64,000 bases of DNA from Ruegeria atlantica (GCF_013032505.1 NZ_WQCG01000002.1:124001-188000), one strand, 5' to 3'. Numbered from the stretch's first letter, positions 27,393 through 36,290 are shown. Made by a program: numbers and translations. Notes: generated by a model from the letters alone, not told the origin.

Positions 27393-28976
27393 ATGAAACT
27401 TAAATTATTAGCTGCAACAGCGGCAATTGCCCTGTCCAGCGCGGCCGCGCAGGCCAACACGCTGGTTTATTGTTCAGAAGGTTCACCCGAAGGGTTTGAC
27501 CCGGCGCTTTTTACGGCTGGAACCACCTTTGACGCCTCATCGCACCCGATTTACAACCGGCTGCTCGAATTCGAAACAGGCACGACTAACGTAATTCCCG
27601 GTCTGGCCGAAAGCGTTGAAGCCAGCGATGATGGTCTGGAATACACGTTCAAACTGCGTCAGGGCGTAAAGTTCCATTCGAACGACGAGTTCACGCCAAC
27701 TCGCGATTTCAATGCAGATGACGTGATTTTCTCGTTCATGCGACAGAAAGATGACGCCCATCCTTACAATCAGATCTCTGGTGGTACCTGGGAATACTTT
27801 AAAGGCATGGGTATGCCTGATCTGGTCGATTCTATCGAAAAGGTCGACGACTACACCGTCAAATTCAAGCTGACCAAGCCCGAGGCTCCGTTTGTTGCCA
27901 ACATGGCGATGGACTTCGCGTCGATCCTGTCGGCCGAGTATGCCGATGCTATGATGGAAGCCGGAACGCCTGAAAAGCTGAACACGGCGCCTATCGGCAC
28001 TGGTCCGTTCTCGTTCGTGGCCTACCAAAAAGACGCCGTAATCCGTTACGCCCAGAATGCCGACTACTGGAAAGACCCGGCGGATGTTGAAAATCTGATT
28101 TTTGCGATCACCCCGGATGCATCGGTTCGCTATCAGAAGCTGAAGGCCGGTGAATGCCACATCATGCCTTATCCGAACCCTGCCGACATTCAGGCGATGC
28201 AGGATGACGCTGACATCAATATGATGGAGCAAGAGGGCCTGAACGTCGGTTATCTGGCCTACAACACCACGATGGCGCCGTTTGATAACCCGAATGTCCG
28301 CAAGGCACTGAACATGGCGATCGACAAGAACGCGATCATCGACGTGGTGTTCCAAGGCTCAGGTCAGGTTGCCAAAAACCCGATCCCGCCGACGATGTGG
28401 GGCTACAACGACGCAATCACCGACGATGCCTATGATCCGGAAGCGGCCAAGGCCATGTTGGAAGCCGAAGGTGTTTCTGATCTGTCGATGAAAGTCTGGG
28501 CGATGCCGGTGCAGCGTCCATACAACCCCAACGCACGTCGTATGGCCGAACTGATCCAGGCCGATTTCGCCAAGATCGGTGTCGACGTCGAGATCGTGTC
28601 CTATGAATGGGGCGAGTATCTCTCGCGTTCGAAAGATCTGGACCGTGACGGTGCCGTTCTGCTGGGTTGGACCGGCGACAACGGAGACCCAGACAACTTC
28701 CTGGCGGTTCTGCTGGGCTGCGACGGTCGCGAAGCGTCAAACCGCGCACAGTGGTGCCATGAGCCGTTCGAAGATCTGATCCTGAAGGCCAAGCAGTCCA
28801 CCGATCAGGCTGAGCGGACCAAGCTGTACGAGGATGCTCAGGTTATCTTCAAAGAGCAGGCCCCTTGGGCAACCATAGCACACTCGGTCGTTTATATGCC
28901 GATGAGCAACAAGGTTCAGGGCTACAAGGTGCACCCGCTGGGCGGCCACATCTTTTATGGTGTAAGCGTCGAATAA
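27393..28976 (+). CDS. Periplasmic dipeptide-type ABC substrate-binding protein (SBP family 5, DppA-like)
   Basis: 527 residues, with a clear Sec signal (AATAAIALSSAAAQA, cleavage near residue 21) and the mature start NTLVYCSEGSPEGFDPALFT typical of DppA. Family features continue with GLAESVEASDDGLEYTFKLR, FHSNDEFTPTRDFNADDVIFSF and AYNTTMAPFDNPNVRKALNMAID. It binds di- or short peptides (some members bind heme or other ligands) and hands them to the permease encoded downstream. SD GGGAGA is six bases before ATG. A strong hairpin follows, which explains how this gene can be expressed above the membrane components. Confidence 0.94.
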   Translation: MKLKLLAATAAIALSSAAAQANTLVYCSEGSPEGFDPALFTAGTTFDASSHPIYNRLLEFETGTTNVIPGLAESVEASDDGLEYTFKLRQGVKFHSNDEFTPTRDFNADDVIFSFMRQKDDAHPYNQISGGTWEYFKGMGMPDLVDSIEKVDDYTVKFKLTKPEAPFVANMAMDFASILSAEYADAMMEAGTPEKLNTAPIGTGPFSFVAYQKDAVIRYAQNADYWKDPADVENLIFAITPDASVRYQKLKAGECHIMPYPNPADIQAMQDDADINMMEQEGLNVGYLAYNTTMAPFDNPNVRKALNMAIDKNAIIDVVFQGSGQVAKNPIPPTMWGYNDAITDDAYDPEAAKAMLEAEGVSDLSMKVWAMPVQRPYNPNARRMAELIQADFAKIGVDVEIVSYEWGEYLSRSKDLDRDGAVLLGWTGDNGDPDNFLAVLLGCDGREASNRAQWCHEPFEDLILKAKQSTDQAERTKLYEDAQVIFKEQAPWATIAHSVVYMPMSNKVQGYKVHPLGGHIFYGVSVE

Positions 28977-28989
28977 CTCACCACTCACC

Positions 28990-29023
28990 AACCGGAGCCG
29001 CCCAATTGGCGGCTCCGGTTTTC
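28990..29023 (+). terminator. Strong hairpin between the binding-protein gene and the peptidase/permease genes
   Basis: AACCGGAGCCGCC (28990-29002), loop CAATT, GGCGGCTCCGGTT (29008-29020), then TTCTTT. A 13-bp perfect stem with U-rich tail. It sits inside an operon, so it probably acts as a partial terminator or 3'-stabilising element that raises binding-protein mRNA. Confidence 0.85.
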
Positions 29024-29044
29024 TTTATTGGGAGGTCGGCGCAA

Positions 29045-30139
29045 ATGCCGGATTTGTCCGAGTACCGTCAACTGGCAAAGGACATGTCAGTAGATGCCGT
29101 GGCGCTGGTGCCCGGCCCGAATTTTAACCGCGCTTTGGGAAAACCCTTCATGAGCCACGAGCGCCCCTTTGTGGTCGTGATACCGGCCGAGGGCGAACCA
29201 GCTGCGATTGTGCCCAATCTGGAATTGGGTTCGTGGGAACTGGTCGGATTTGAAGGCGCTGTTTTCGACTGGCGCGACCAAGCCGGCTATGACGACGCTT
29301 TCGCGGCCCTTGCCGAACATATGCCATTGCGATCGCTGGCGGTTGAGGGGCAGGTGATGCGGGTCTTTGTGTCAGTGGCTTTTGCGAATGCTCAACCAGG
29401 CCTTCAAATCGTGGATGCCGAACGAGAGATTTCCGGTCTTCGCATAATCAAGACCGACGAGGATATTGCCGCGCTGCAAGCGGCAATTAATATCTCGGAA
29501 CGTGCGCTGGAGCGCGTCATTGTAGATGTACGCGTCGGTCAGACAGAGCTGCAGATCGAGCAGGCGCTGATCCAGGCGTTGTTTGCTGAAGGTGCGGCCT
29601 CTTTGGCGTTTTCGCCGATCGTCGCGGCCGGAGACAATTCGGCAAGGCCGCATGGCAAGGCACGGGCGGACTACCAGATCAGGCCGGGCGATGCCCTTCT
29701 GTTCGATTTTGGTGCCCGCAAACACGGGTTTGCTGCAGATATCACGCGTACATTCTTCGTCGAAGAGGTCTCGGACGAGGGCAGGGCGGTCTACGACACG
29801 GTTCTGCGCGCTAATTTGGCAGGGTTCGAGGCCTGCCGACCGGGCGTGACCGCCCATGACGTCGACGACGCGGTAACCTGCGTCCTCGAAGCGTCGCCCT
29901 ATGGAGATCGTATTCGGACCAAAACGGGTCATGGGCTGGGCCGCGATGTGCACGAAGCGCCCTACATCATGCGTGGCAACGGCCAGATCATGCGCGCGGG
30001 CATGGTTTGGACTAACGAACCGGGCCTCTATGATCTGGACAATTTTGGCGTTCGGATCGAAGATGATGTCTTGGTGACCGATGATGGTTGCCGTTCGCTG
30101 ACCAGCTTTCCCAAAGATCTTACAATCATAGGTCGCTGA
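29045..30139 (+). CDS. M24-family metallopeptidase (Xaa-Pro aminopeptidase-like)
   Basis: 364 residues. Creatinase-N-type domain up to about residue 130, then the pita-bread catalytic domain. Likely metal ligands: Asp in LLFDFGARKHG and in FAADITRTFF, His in GHGLGRDVHEAP, Glu in WTNEPGLYDL and in GVRIEDDVLVT, the full five-ligand set. Start at ATG 29045 is fixed by GGGAGGT eight bases upstream; the open frame begins further back, inside the binding-protein gene, without support. Stop and next start share a base (TGATG). The peptidase probably cleaves the imported peptide or a peptide-like amide in the cytosol; M24 also contains creatinase- and ectoine-hydrolase-type enzymes, so a non-peptide substrate is possible. 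Confidence 0.88.
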   Translation: MPDLSEYRQLAKDMSVDAVALVPGPNFNRALGKPFMSHERPFVVVIPAEGEPAAIVPNLELGSWELVGFEGAVFDWRDQAGYDDAFAALAEHMPLRSLAVEGQVMRVFVSVAFANAQPGLQIVDAEREISGLRIIKTDEDIAALQAAINISERALERVIVDVRVGQTELQIEQALIQALFAEGAASLAFSPIVAAGDNSARPHGKARADYQIRPGDALLFDFGARKHGFAADITRTFFVEEVSDEGRAVYDTVLRANLAGFEACRPGVTAHDVDDAVTCVLEASPYGDRIRTKTGHGLGRDVHEAPYIMRGNGQIMRAGMVWTNEPGLYDLDNFGVRIEDDVLVTDDGCRSLTSFPKDLTIIGR

Positions 30140-31146
30140 TGTTTGGCTATTTTCTGACTCGCCTCGGCATGTTCGTTCCGACATTTCTGGGCGTCACGCT
30201 GATTTCGTTCATGTTCATCCGGGTTCTTCCGGGTGATCCGATCATCGTCATGGCTGGTGAACGCGGGATGACCGAAGAACGCTATCAGGAGATGGTCGAG
30301 AAGCTGGGCTTCGACAAACCTGTGCTGCAGCAATACTGGGACTACCTGGTTGGCGTGTTGCATGGCGATCTGGGCGAGAGCTTTGTCACCAAGAAACCTG
30401 TTTGGGATGAATTCTTTGCCCTGTTTCCAGCAACGCTGGAACTGTCGATCTGCGCCATGATCTTTGCTGTGGCATTGGGCCTGCCAGCAGGGGTAATCGC
30501 AGCCGTAAACCGGGGCAAGTTCTTTGACCGGGCGCTAATGTCGTCTGCGCTTGTCGGGTATTCAATGCCGATCTTCTGGTGGGCCCTTCTGTTGATCATT
30601 GTGTTTTCCGGCAATCTAGGCTGGACACCGGTCTCGGGCCGGATCGACCTGCTATATTATTTTCCAAGCGTCACTGGATTTATGCTGATCGACAGTTTGC
30701 TATCAGGGCAAGAGGGGGCCTTTAGTTCGGCTGTACGACATCTGATCCTGCCGACCATTGTTTTGGGCACCATCCCGTTGGCGGTCATTGCCCGCCAGAC
30801 GCGCTCGGCGATGTTGGAGGTGTTGGGCGAAGATTACATCCGTACGGCGCGCGCAAAAGGTCTCGCACCCGCGCGGATTAATGGTTTGCACGCGCTGCGT
30901 AACGCGTTGATCCCGGTGATTACGGTAATCGGGTTGTCAGTAGGGACCTTGTTGGCCGGTGCCATCCTGACCGAAACGATTTTCAGTTGGCCCGGTATCG
31001 GTAAGTGGATGGTCGATAGCATCTTCCGTCGAGACTACCCGGTGGTGCAGGGCGGGCTGCTGATGATCGCGGTGATCGTCATGTTAGTGAACCTGCTGGT
31101 CGATGTCCTTTACGGCGTCATCAACCCCAAAATCCGGAGGCGGTGA
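30139..31146 (+). CDS. Peptide ABC transporter permease (DppB-like)
   Basis: 335 residues starting MFGYFLTRLGMFVPTFLGVT, the usual DppB opening with GDP motif (VLPGDPIIVMAGERG). Six membrane helices. The EAA cytoplasmic loop reads EDYIRTARAKGLAPARINGLHALRNALIP, here given as residues about 232-260, which docks the ATPases. Start overlaps the peptidase stop by one base (TGATG); stop overlaps the next start in the same way. Confidence 0.94.
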   Translation: MFGYFLTRLGMFVPTFLGVTLISFMFIRVLPGDPIIVMAGERGMTEERYQEMVEKLGFDKPVLQQYWDYLVGVLHGDLGESFVTKKPVWDEFFALFPATLELSICAMIFAVALGLPAGVIAAVNRGKFFDRALMSSALVGYSMPIFWWALLLIIVFSGNLGWTPVSGRIDLLYYFPSVTGFMLIDSLLSGQEGAFSSAVRHLILPTIVLGTIPLAVIARQTRSAMLEVLGEDYIRTARAKGLAPARINGLHALRNALIPVITVIGLSVGTLLAGAILTETIFSWPGIGKWMVDSIFRRDYPVVQGGLLMIAVIVMLVNLLVDVLYGVINPKIRRR

Positions 31147-32048
31147 TGGCTGAATTGTCCGCGACCCAACCCAAAACCGAAGACCGCCCCAGTGCATTGC
31201 GGGAGTTCTGGTATTACTTCAGCGAAAACCGTGGTGCCGTTTTTGGTCTTTGGGTATTTTCGGCCTTCGTACTTTGCGCAGCCTTTGCGCCCTTGTTGGC
31301 TCCTTATGATCCGACCGAACAATTCCGCAATCACATCCTGCAACCTCCTGCGTGGCAAGAAGGCGGCAGCTGGGCCTTTCCCTTAGGCACAGATCCGTTG
31401 GGCAGGGATATGCTATCGCGGTTGATCATGGGCTCACGCTATTCCTTCTTTGTCGGCATCGTGGTGGTCTGTGTGGCCGTGACGGGTGGGGTGATTGTCG
31501 GCCTGCTGTCGGGTTTCGCACCCAAATGGGTCGATACAATGATCATGCGGGTTATGGATATCATTCTGTCCTTCCCTTCGTTGCTGCTCGCATTGGTTCT
31601 GGTGGCCATCCTAGGACCCTCGCTGACCAATGCGATGATCGCTATCGCCATCGTGTTCCAACCGCATTACGTGCGCCTAACCCGGGCATCAGTGTTGGCG
31701 GAACGGCAGAAGGACTATGTAACCTCGGCCCGCGTGGCCGGTGCCGGCAAGGCCCGGCTGATGTTCAAAACCGTGCTGCCTAATTGTCTGGCTCCGATCA
31801 TCGTTCAGGCGGCACTGTCGTTCTCGACCGCTATTCTGGATGCTGCAGCCCTTGGTTTTCTGGGCATGGGGGCGCAGCCGCCCACGCCGGAATGGGGCAC
31901 CATGCTGGCCGAAGCGCGTGAGTTCATTTTGCGTGCGTGGTGGGTGGTGACGTTCCCGGGCCTAGCCATTCTGGTCACCGTGCTGGCCATCAACCTGATG
32001 GGCGACGGTCTGCGCGACGCGCTAGACCCGAAGCTAAAGCGGAGTTGA
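31146..32048 (+). CDS. Peptide ABC transporter permease (DppC-like)
   Basis: 300 residues. A hydrophilic N-terminal segment, one helix (GAVFGLWVFSAFVLCAAFAP), a periplasmic loop with the DppC signature PLGTDPLGRDMLSRLIMGSR, then five more helices, with the EAA loop QKDYVTSARVAGAGKARLMF. Partner of the preceding permease. ATG at 31146 shares its A with the previous stop; a GTG three bases upstream is the alternative. Confidence 0.94.
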   Translation: MAELSATQPKTEDRPSALREFWYYFSENRGAVFGLWVFSAFVLCAAFAPLLAPYDPTEQFRNHILQPPAWQEGGSWAFPLGTDPLGRDMLSRLIMGSRYSFFVGIVVVCVAVTGGVIVGLLSGFAPKWVDTMIMRVMDIILSFPSLLLALVLVAILGPSLTNAMIAIAIVFQPHYVRLTRASVLAERQKDYVTSARVAGAGKARLMFKTVLPNCLAPIIVQAALSFSTAILDAAALGFLGMGAQPPTPEWGTMLAEAREFILRAWWVVTFPGLAILVTVLAINLMGDGLRDALDPKLKRS

Positions 32049-32052
32049 CGAC

Positions 32053-33030
32053 ATGAGCCTGTTGGACATCCGAAACCTCACCGTCGAGTTTGCCACCGCC
32101 TCGGGTCAGTTCCGGGCCGTAGATGGCGTTGATCTGTCTGTCGACAAGGGCGAACTAATGGCCATTGTTGGCGAAAGCGGCTCGGGCAAGTCCGTGTCGA
32201 TGCTGGCGCTGATGGGATTGCTGCCATGGACTGCTACGATCACCGCTGAACAACTGAGTTTCGAAGGCATCGATCTGACCCAGATCTCGGCCCGTGACCG
32301 CCGCAAGATCATCGGCAAGGACATCGCTATGATTTTTCAGGAGCCGATGTCGTCGCTGAACCCATGCTTTACAGTTGGTTTCCAGATCAAGGAAGCCTTA
32401 CGCATCCATCTTGGCCTGAACCGGAAGGACCGCCATCAGCGCGCCATTGAACTGTTCGATCAGGTCGGTATCCCTGCGCCCGAAAGCCGCCTGAACACTT
32501 TCCCGCACCAGATGTCCGGCGGTATGAATCAGCGGGTCATGATTGCGATGGCTATCGCCTGCAAACCAAAACTTTTGATTGCGGACGAGCCAACAACGGC
32601 ACTGGATGTGACCATTCAGGCGCAAATCCTTGATCTGCTGGTCCGGCTTCGGGATGAGCAGGGGATGGGTTTGGTCCTGATCACACATGATATGGGCGTG
32701 GTCGCGGAAACCGCCGAGCGGGTGCAGGTTCAATATGCTGGCCAAAAGGTCGAGGAACAGCCGGTCAAGGATCTGTTTCGCACCCCGCGCCACCCCTACA
32801 CAACAGCATTGCTGAGCGCGCTGCCGGAGCGGGCGACCACCAAAATGCTGCCAACCATTCCCGGCGTCGTTCCGGGACAGTTCGACCGGCCCAAAGGCTG
32901 TCTGTTCAGCCCAAGATGCCAATTCGCGGACGATCTGTGCCGGTCCTTGCCTCCAACCCCACACAGCGCGGAATTCGGTAAGGCCCGGTGTCACTACGTT
33001 GAAAAGATAACAGCCGGAGAATTGGCATGA
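32053..33030 (+). CDS. Peptide ABC transporter ATPase (DppD-like)
   Basis: 325 residues. Walker A GESGSGKSVSMLALMG (about 38-53), Q-loop with IFQEPMSSLNPCFTVG, signature MSGGMNQRVMIAMAI, Walker B LLIADEPTTALDVT, H-loop LITHDMGVVAE. The C-terminal oligopeptide-transporter extension carries Cys residues (GCLFSPRCQFADDLC) that in relatives can hold an Fe-S cluster. Stop overlaps the next gene by four bases. Confidence 0.95.
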   Translation: MSLLDIRNLTVEFATASGQFRAVDGVDLSVDKGELMAIVGESGSGKSVSMLALMGLLPWTATITAEQLSFEGIDLTQISARDRRKIIGKDIAMIFQEPMSSLNPCFTVGFQIKEALRIHLGLNRKDRHQRAIELFDQVGIPAPESRLNTFPHQMSGGMNQRVMIAMAIACKPKLLIADEPTTALDVTIQAQILDLLVRLRDEQGMGLVLITHDMGVVAETAERVQVQYAGQKVEEQPVKDLFRTPRHPYTTALLSALPERATTKMLPTIPGVVPGQFDRPKGCLFSPRCQFADDLCRSLPPTPHSAEFGKARCHYVEKITAGELA

Positions 33031-33983
33031 CCGCCCCAATCGTACAGGCCAGCGGATTGGCCAGGTTTTATTCCGTCAAAGGCGGGCTGCTGTCAAAACC
33101 CTCAACGGTCAAGGCTTTGTCCGGTGTGGATTTTGAACTAAAACCGGGCAAGACATTGGCCATCGTCGGTGAATCCGGTTGCGGCAAGTCCACGCTTGCA
33201 CGGGTGGTGACGATGATCGAAGAACCGACATCCGGCAGCCTGACCATTGACGGAGTCGACATCACTCCGTCGAAATGGGCCCAGATGCGCGAGACGGTGC
33301 AGATCGTGTTTCAGGACCCCTATGGCTCGCTCAACCCGCGGCAACGGATTGGGCAAATCCTGCAGGAACCGTTGATCATTAACCGCCGCGATATGTCTGC
33401 GGCCGATCGCGAGGCGCGGGCGCGCGAAATGATTGACCTCGTGGGCCTGCGGCCCGAGCACTATGATCGTTATCCTCACATGTTTTCGGGCGGACAGCGG
33501 CAGCGGATTGCCATTGCACGTGCCTTGATGCTGAATCCCAAAATATTGGTTCTGGATGAGCCGGTTTCGGCGCTGGACGTGTCGATCCAGTCACAAATTC
33601 TGAACCTGCTGGTCGAGCTGCAAGAGCGTCTGAACCTTGCCTACCTGTTCATTTCGCACGACTTGTCAGTGGTGAAGCACTTTGCCGACGATGTGATTGT
33701 TATGTATTTGGGTCGCGCGGTCGAGAAGGCACCGAAGGAAAAGCTGTTTGCTGCGCCCCAGCATCCGTATTCCAAAGCCCTTCTGTCGACGACGCCCCGC
33801 GCAGATCCCGAAGCGAGGAAGGATCGGATCAAACTGGAAGGTGAGCTTCCGTCGCCGATGAATATCCCTAAAGGCTGTGCCTTTGCACAACGGTGCTGGC
33901 TAGCAACCGAGGAATGCCGCACCGCGCCACCAGAGTTGAGCGGCGCGGATCACAAAGTGGCTTGCCTGCATCCTTTGGGTTAA
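33027..33983 (+). CDS. Peptide ABC transporter ATPase (DppF-like)
   Basis: 318 residues. Walker A GESGCGKSTLARVVTM, Q-loop VFQDPYGSLNPRQRIG, signature FSGGQRQRIAIARALML, Walker B LVLDEPVSALDVS, H-loop FISHDLSVV, and the C-terminal family extension GCAFAQRCWLATEEC. Heterodimer partner of the previous ATPase. Last gene of the importer operon; the gntR-family gene converges 13 bp away. Confidence 0.95.
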   Translation: MTAPIVQASGLARFYSVKGGLLSKPSTVKALSGVDFELKPGKTLAIVGESGCGKSTLARVVTMIEEPTSGSLTIDGVDITPSKWAQMRETVQIVFQDPYGSLNPRQRIGQILQEPLIINRRDMSAADREARAREMIDLVGLRPEHYDRYPHMFSGGQRQRIAIARALMLNPKILVLDEPVSALDVSIQSQILNLLVELQERLNLAYLFISHDLSVVKHFADDVIVMYLGRAVEKAPKEKLFAAPQHPYSKALLSTTPRADPEARKDRIKLEGELPSPMNIPKGCAFAQRCWLATEECRTAPPELSGADHKVACLHPLG

Positions 33984-33996
33984 AAGCAGCAGACTT

Positions 33997-34677
33997 CTAT
34001 CTGGTGTCGCCTTTCCGGGTCATTACAACCATCTCCAGCAACTGGTCTTTGGTCCGTTGAATATGTTTGGTCAGCAGATCACAGGCGGCGTTAACCTGAC
34101 CTTTACGCGCCAGAGACAATAGCTGCCGGTGATCTTTTTTGGCGGGCTCGCGTTGTTCCATCACGCTAAGATGCATGCGGACATAGCGATCGGATTGCAG
34201 ATTCACCCTTTGCAAGATTTCAGTGGTCAGCCCGCGATCAGCGGCCGCATAAAGGGCCTTGTGGTATGCGTAATTCAGGCTGCCCCAACGCCCTACATCG
34301 TATGCTTCGTAAGACCGTTCCATGTCATCGAGCAGCTTATCACACTCGGCGAAATTGGCTTCGGTCATCTGCGGAATGGAACGTTTGAACAGATCGACTT
34401 CCAGCAGAACGCGCAGATCGAAAATCTCGCCGATTTGCGATAGCGAATGCGACGTCACTGACGCACCACGGTTGTTTGTAAGCTGCACCAGACCTTCTGC
34501 ATCAAGCCGTTTCAGTGCTTCGCGAATGGGCATACGCGAGACATCATAGTCTTCGGCCAAGGCTTCCTGGCGGATGGTTTCACCTTCGGCCATCTCTCCG
34601 CTTAGGATACGTTCCCGCAGATCGTTTGTAATGACTTCCGGGAGACTTTGGCGTGCGATCGCGCGAGTTCTGGGCAT
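33997..34677 (-). CDS. GntR-family regulator (FadR/FCD subfamily), probable repressor of the peptide importer
   Basis: 226 residues. N-terminal winged HTH (LRERILSGEMAEGETIRQEA and DYDVSRMPIREALKRLDAEGL) and C-terminal all-helical FCD domain (EIFDLRVLLEVDLFKRSI; metal-binding-type His/Asp residues in AYHKALYAAADRG). Start at ATG 34677 (MPRTRAIAR); the longer frame would run into the operator. Its own promoter region carries the palindrome shared with the importer promoter, so autoregulation and importer control are strongly suggested. The inducer is unknown, probably the imported compound or its product. Confidence 0.92.
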   Translation of the reverse strand: MPRTRAIARQSLPEVITNDLRERILSGEMAEGETIRQEALAEDYDVSRMPIREALKRLDAEGLVQLTNNRGASVTSHSLSQIGEIFDLRVLLEVDLFKRSIPQMTEANFAECDKLLDDMERSYEAYDVGRWGSLNYAYHKALYAAADRGLTTEILQRVNLQSDRYVRMHLSVMEQREPAKKDHRQLLSLARKGQVNAACDLLTKHIQRTKDQLLEMVVMTRKGDTR

Positions 34678-34702
34678 ATGAGTGGTCTCGGTCGGTGTAA
34701 AG

Positions 34703-34719
34703 TTGTATCCAAAATACAA
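34703..34719. promoter_or_regulatory. GntR-type operator in the gntR/araC divergent region
   Basis: TTGTATCCAAAATACAA, a 6-5-6 palindrome. Its inner 15 bases are the exact reverse complement of the site at 27283-27297. It lies 26 bp upstream of the GntR ATG and about 130 bp upstream of the GlxA-like gene, so it could regulate both. Confidence 0.8.
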
Positions 34720-34848
34720 AATGAGCGTTCGATTTCCAAGGGTATTGCAACTATTGATATCTTTAAATTGCTTAAGCGTTTTGGGCGGACAGGTGGCGAT
34801 ACGTTAAACAAGACGTGTTTCCGTATTTCAGCACGAAGGAGGGGTGTA

Positions 34849-35856
34849 GTGGACAGTCAGCGTTTCTTGCCCAAGGGGGCGATTTCCGTCGACGTTCCAT
34901 ATGATGGACCGCCCAAAGCCTTTCACTTCCTGTTACTGCCCAAAACTACGATGCTGGCTTTTAGCGCCGCTATTGAACCTCTGCGTATTTCAAATCAATT
35001 GGCCCGCAAGCAATTATTCGAATGGTACGTCTTGTCCGCAGATGGCGCACCAGTGACATGCTCGAATGGCATTCGCATTCAGGCGGACCAACCCATGCAC
35101 GATCTCGAGCAGGGGGCTTATACTTTCGTGTGTTCCGGTACCGAACCTATGGCTTCTTTCGATGACCGTGTTCTCAACTGGATTCGTCGGCAAAAGGCCC
35201 ATGGATGCGATTTCGGCGGTATCTGCACCGGGGCATTTGCGTTGGCCAAAGCGGGCCTGATCAAAGATAAGAAGTTCACCGTCCATTGGGAAAATCGCCC
35301 CGGATTCTGCGAGTATTTCCCTTCAATGACGCCAACTCAGAACCTGTACGAGATAGACGGCAAACTGCGCACCTGTGGTGGTGGGCATGCAAGCACCGAT
35401 ATGATGTTGGAAGTGATTGAGGAACTGTTCGGCAATACGCTTGCTATTAATGTGTCCGAGATGTGTTTGCATCGGCGTGTTGGCGAAAGTGGCAGCAAAC
35501 AGGTTTCGCCTGTCTCAGCCCTTTTGGGGACCCGAAACGCCAAACTGGTCGAAGCGGTCCAAATAATGCGGGATAATATTGAAACGCCGCTTAGCCTCGA
35601 GGCGGTGGCGGATCAGGCGTCTCTGTCCAGACGCCATATGGAGCGCCTGTTCCAGCAGCACACCAAAATGTCACCCGGCCAATACTACAACAACCTCCGG
35701 CTGGATCGTGCCTTTGCTCTTTTGAATGAAACCGATCTCAGCGTGTCCGAGATTGCCTTTGCCTCGGGGTTTTCCAGCACGGACAGGCTTTCGGTGCATT
35801 TCCGTGGTCGATACAAGATCTCTCCGCATAACTTCCGCAGGTCTTGGTCGCATTAA
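34849..35856 (+). CDS. GlxA-family AraC transcriptional regulator (DJ-1/PfpI-like domain plus AraC HTH)
   Basis: 335 residues. N-terminal class-I glutaminase-like domain (FHFLLLPKTTMLAFSAAIEP, then GGICTGAFALAKAGL with the conserved Cys and HWENRPGF) and a C-terminal AraC domain with two HTH motifs (SLEAVADQASLSRRHMERLF; SVSEIAFASGFSSTDRLSVHF). The GTG at 34849 is chosen because AAGGAGG stands six bases upstream. Such regulators often control amino-acid, betaine or carnitine catabolism. Divergent from the gntR-family gene and probably part of the same regulatory circuit, though its target is not shown by the sequence. Confidence 0.88.
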   Translation: MDSQRFLPKGAISVDVPYDGPPKAFHFLLLPKTTMLAFSAAIEPLRISNQLARKQLFEWYVLSADGAPVTCSNGIRIQADQPMHDLEQGAYTFVCSGTEPMASFDDRVLNWIRRQKAHGCDFGGICTGAFALAKAGLIKDKKFTVHWENRPGFCEYFPSMTPTQNLYEIDGKLRTCGGGHASTDMMLEVIEELFGNTLAINVSEMCLHRRVGESGSKQVSPVSALLGTRNAKLVEAVQIMRDNIETPLSLEAVADQASLSRRHMERLFQQHTKMSPGQYYNNLRLDRAFALLNETDLSVSEIAFASGFSSTDRLSVHFRGRYKISPHNFRRSWSH

Positions 35857-35864
35857 AATGACAG

Positions 35865-36290
35865 TTAAGAGGTGGCCCATGTTTGCAAGTCATGATGGTT
35901 GGCCAGGAACCGATCATCGGCTCCCGTTTCCAACCCTTCGCACTGCGCGAGCTTTTGGATCAGACGGTATTCTCCGGGCTCGGTCACAATCGCGCGCTTA
36001 ATTCTTAGATCGTGCTTCGCTCTGGCGATTTCGCTGATCAGACTTTGCGTATTGTCCGGCTCACTCAGTTGAACGTAGCGCACGGTCCACCCGTCCGACT
36101 TAAGTTCCGCCGCGAATTGGCGCATGGCGGAAAGAACGAAAGCAATCTCCTTTTTTGTGATGTCGCAGGTAACAAGCTTCTTCCATGACTTCGGTCATCA
36201 AGCTTGTGTCACGCTTCCGATCACCCGCGCGCAGCGGTATTCATTGAGAGTTGATCACCAAGCACAGCAATCAAGGACGAGTGTTGTGTG
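35865..36290 (-). pseudogene. Decayed N-terminal fragment of a cryptochrome/photolyase-related protein
   Basis: Reading leftwards, three pieces in different frames match the start of the deoxyribodipyrimidine-photolyase-related family: LIAVLGDQLS (36245-36274), then RDTSLMTEVMEEACYLRHHKK (in parts, about 36157-36219), then EIAFVLSAMRQFAAELKSDG and onward to VTEPGEYRL and ADDRFLANHHDLQTWA (35865-36150). One frameshift lies at the T6 run 36151-36156 (five would restore the frame), another near 36222-36232. The last frame stops at 35865 after only about 140 family residues of roughly 500, next to the end of the AraC gene. So the gene is frameshifted and lacks its C-terminal two-thirds. The family call is from memory of its motifs. 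Confidence 0.72.

Noticed and set aside
34648-34848. Longer start for the GlxA-like AraC regulator
   Set aside because: It would overlap the GntR gene start and the operator; GTG 34849 has a near-perfect SD at the right distance.
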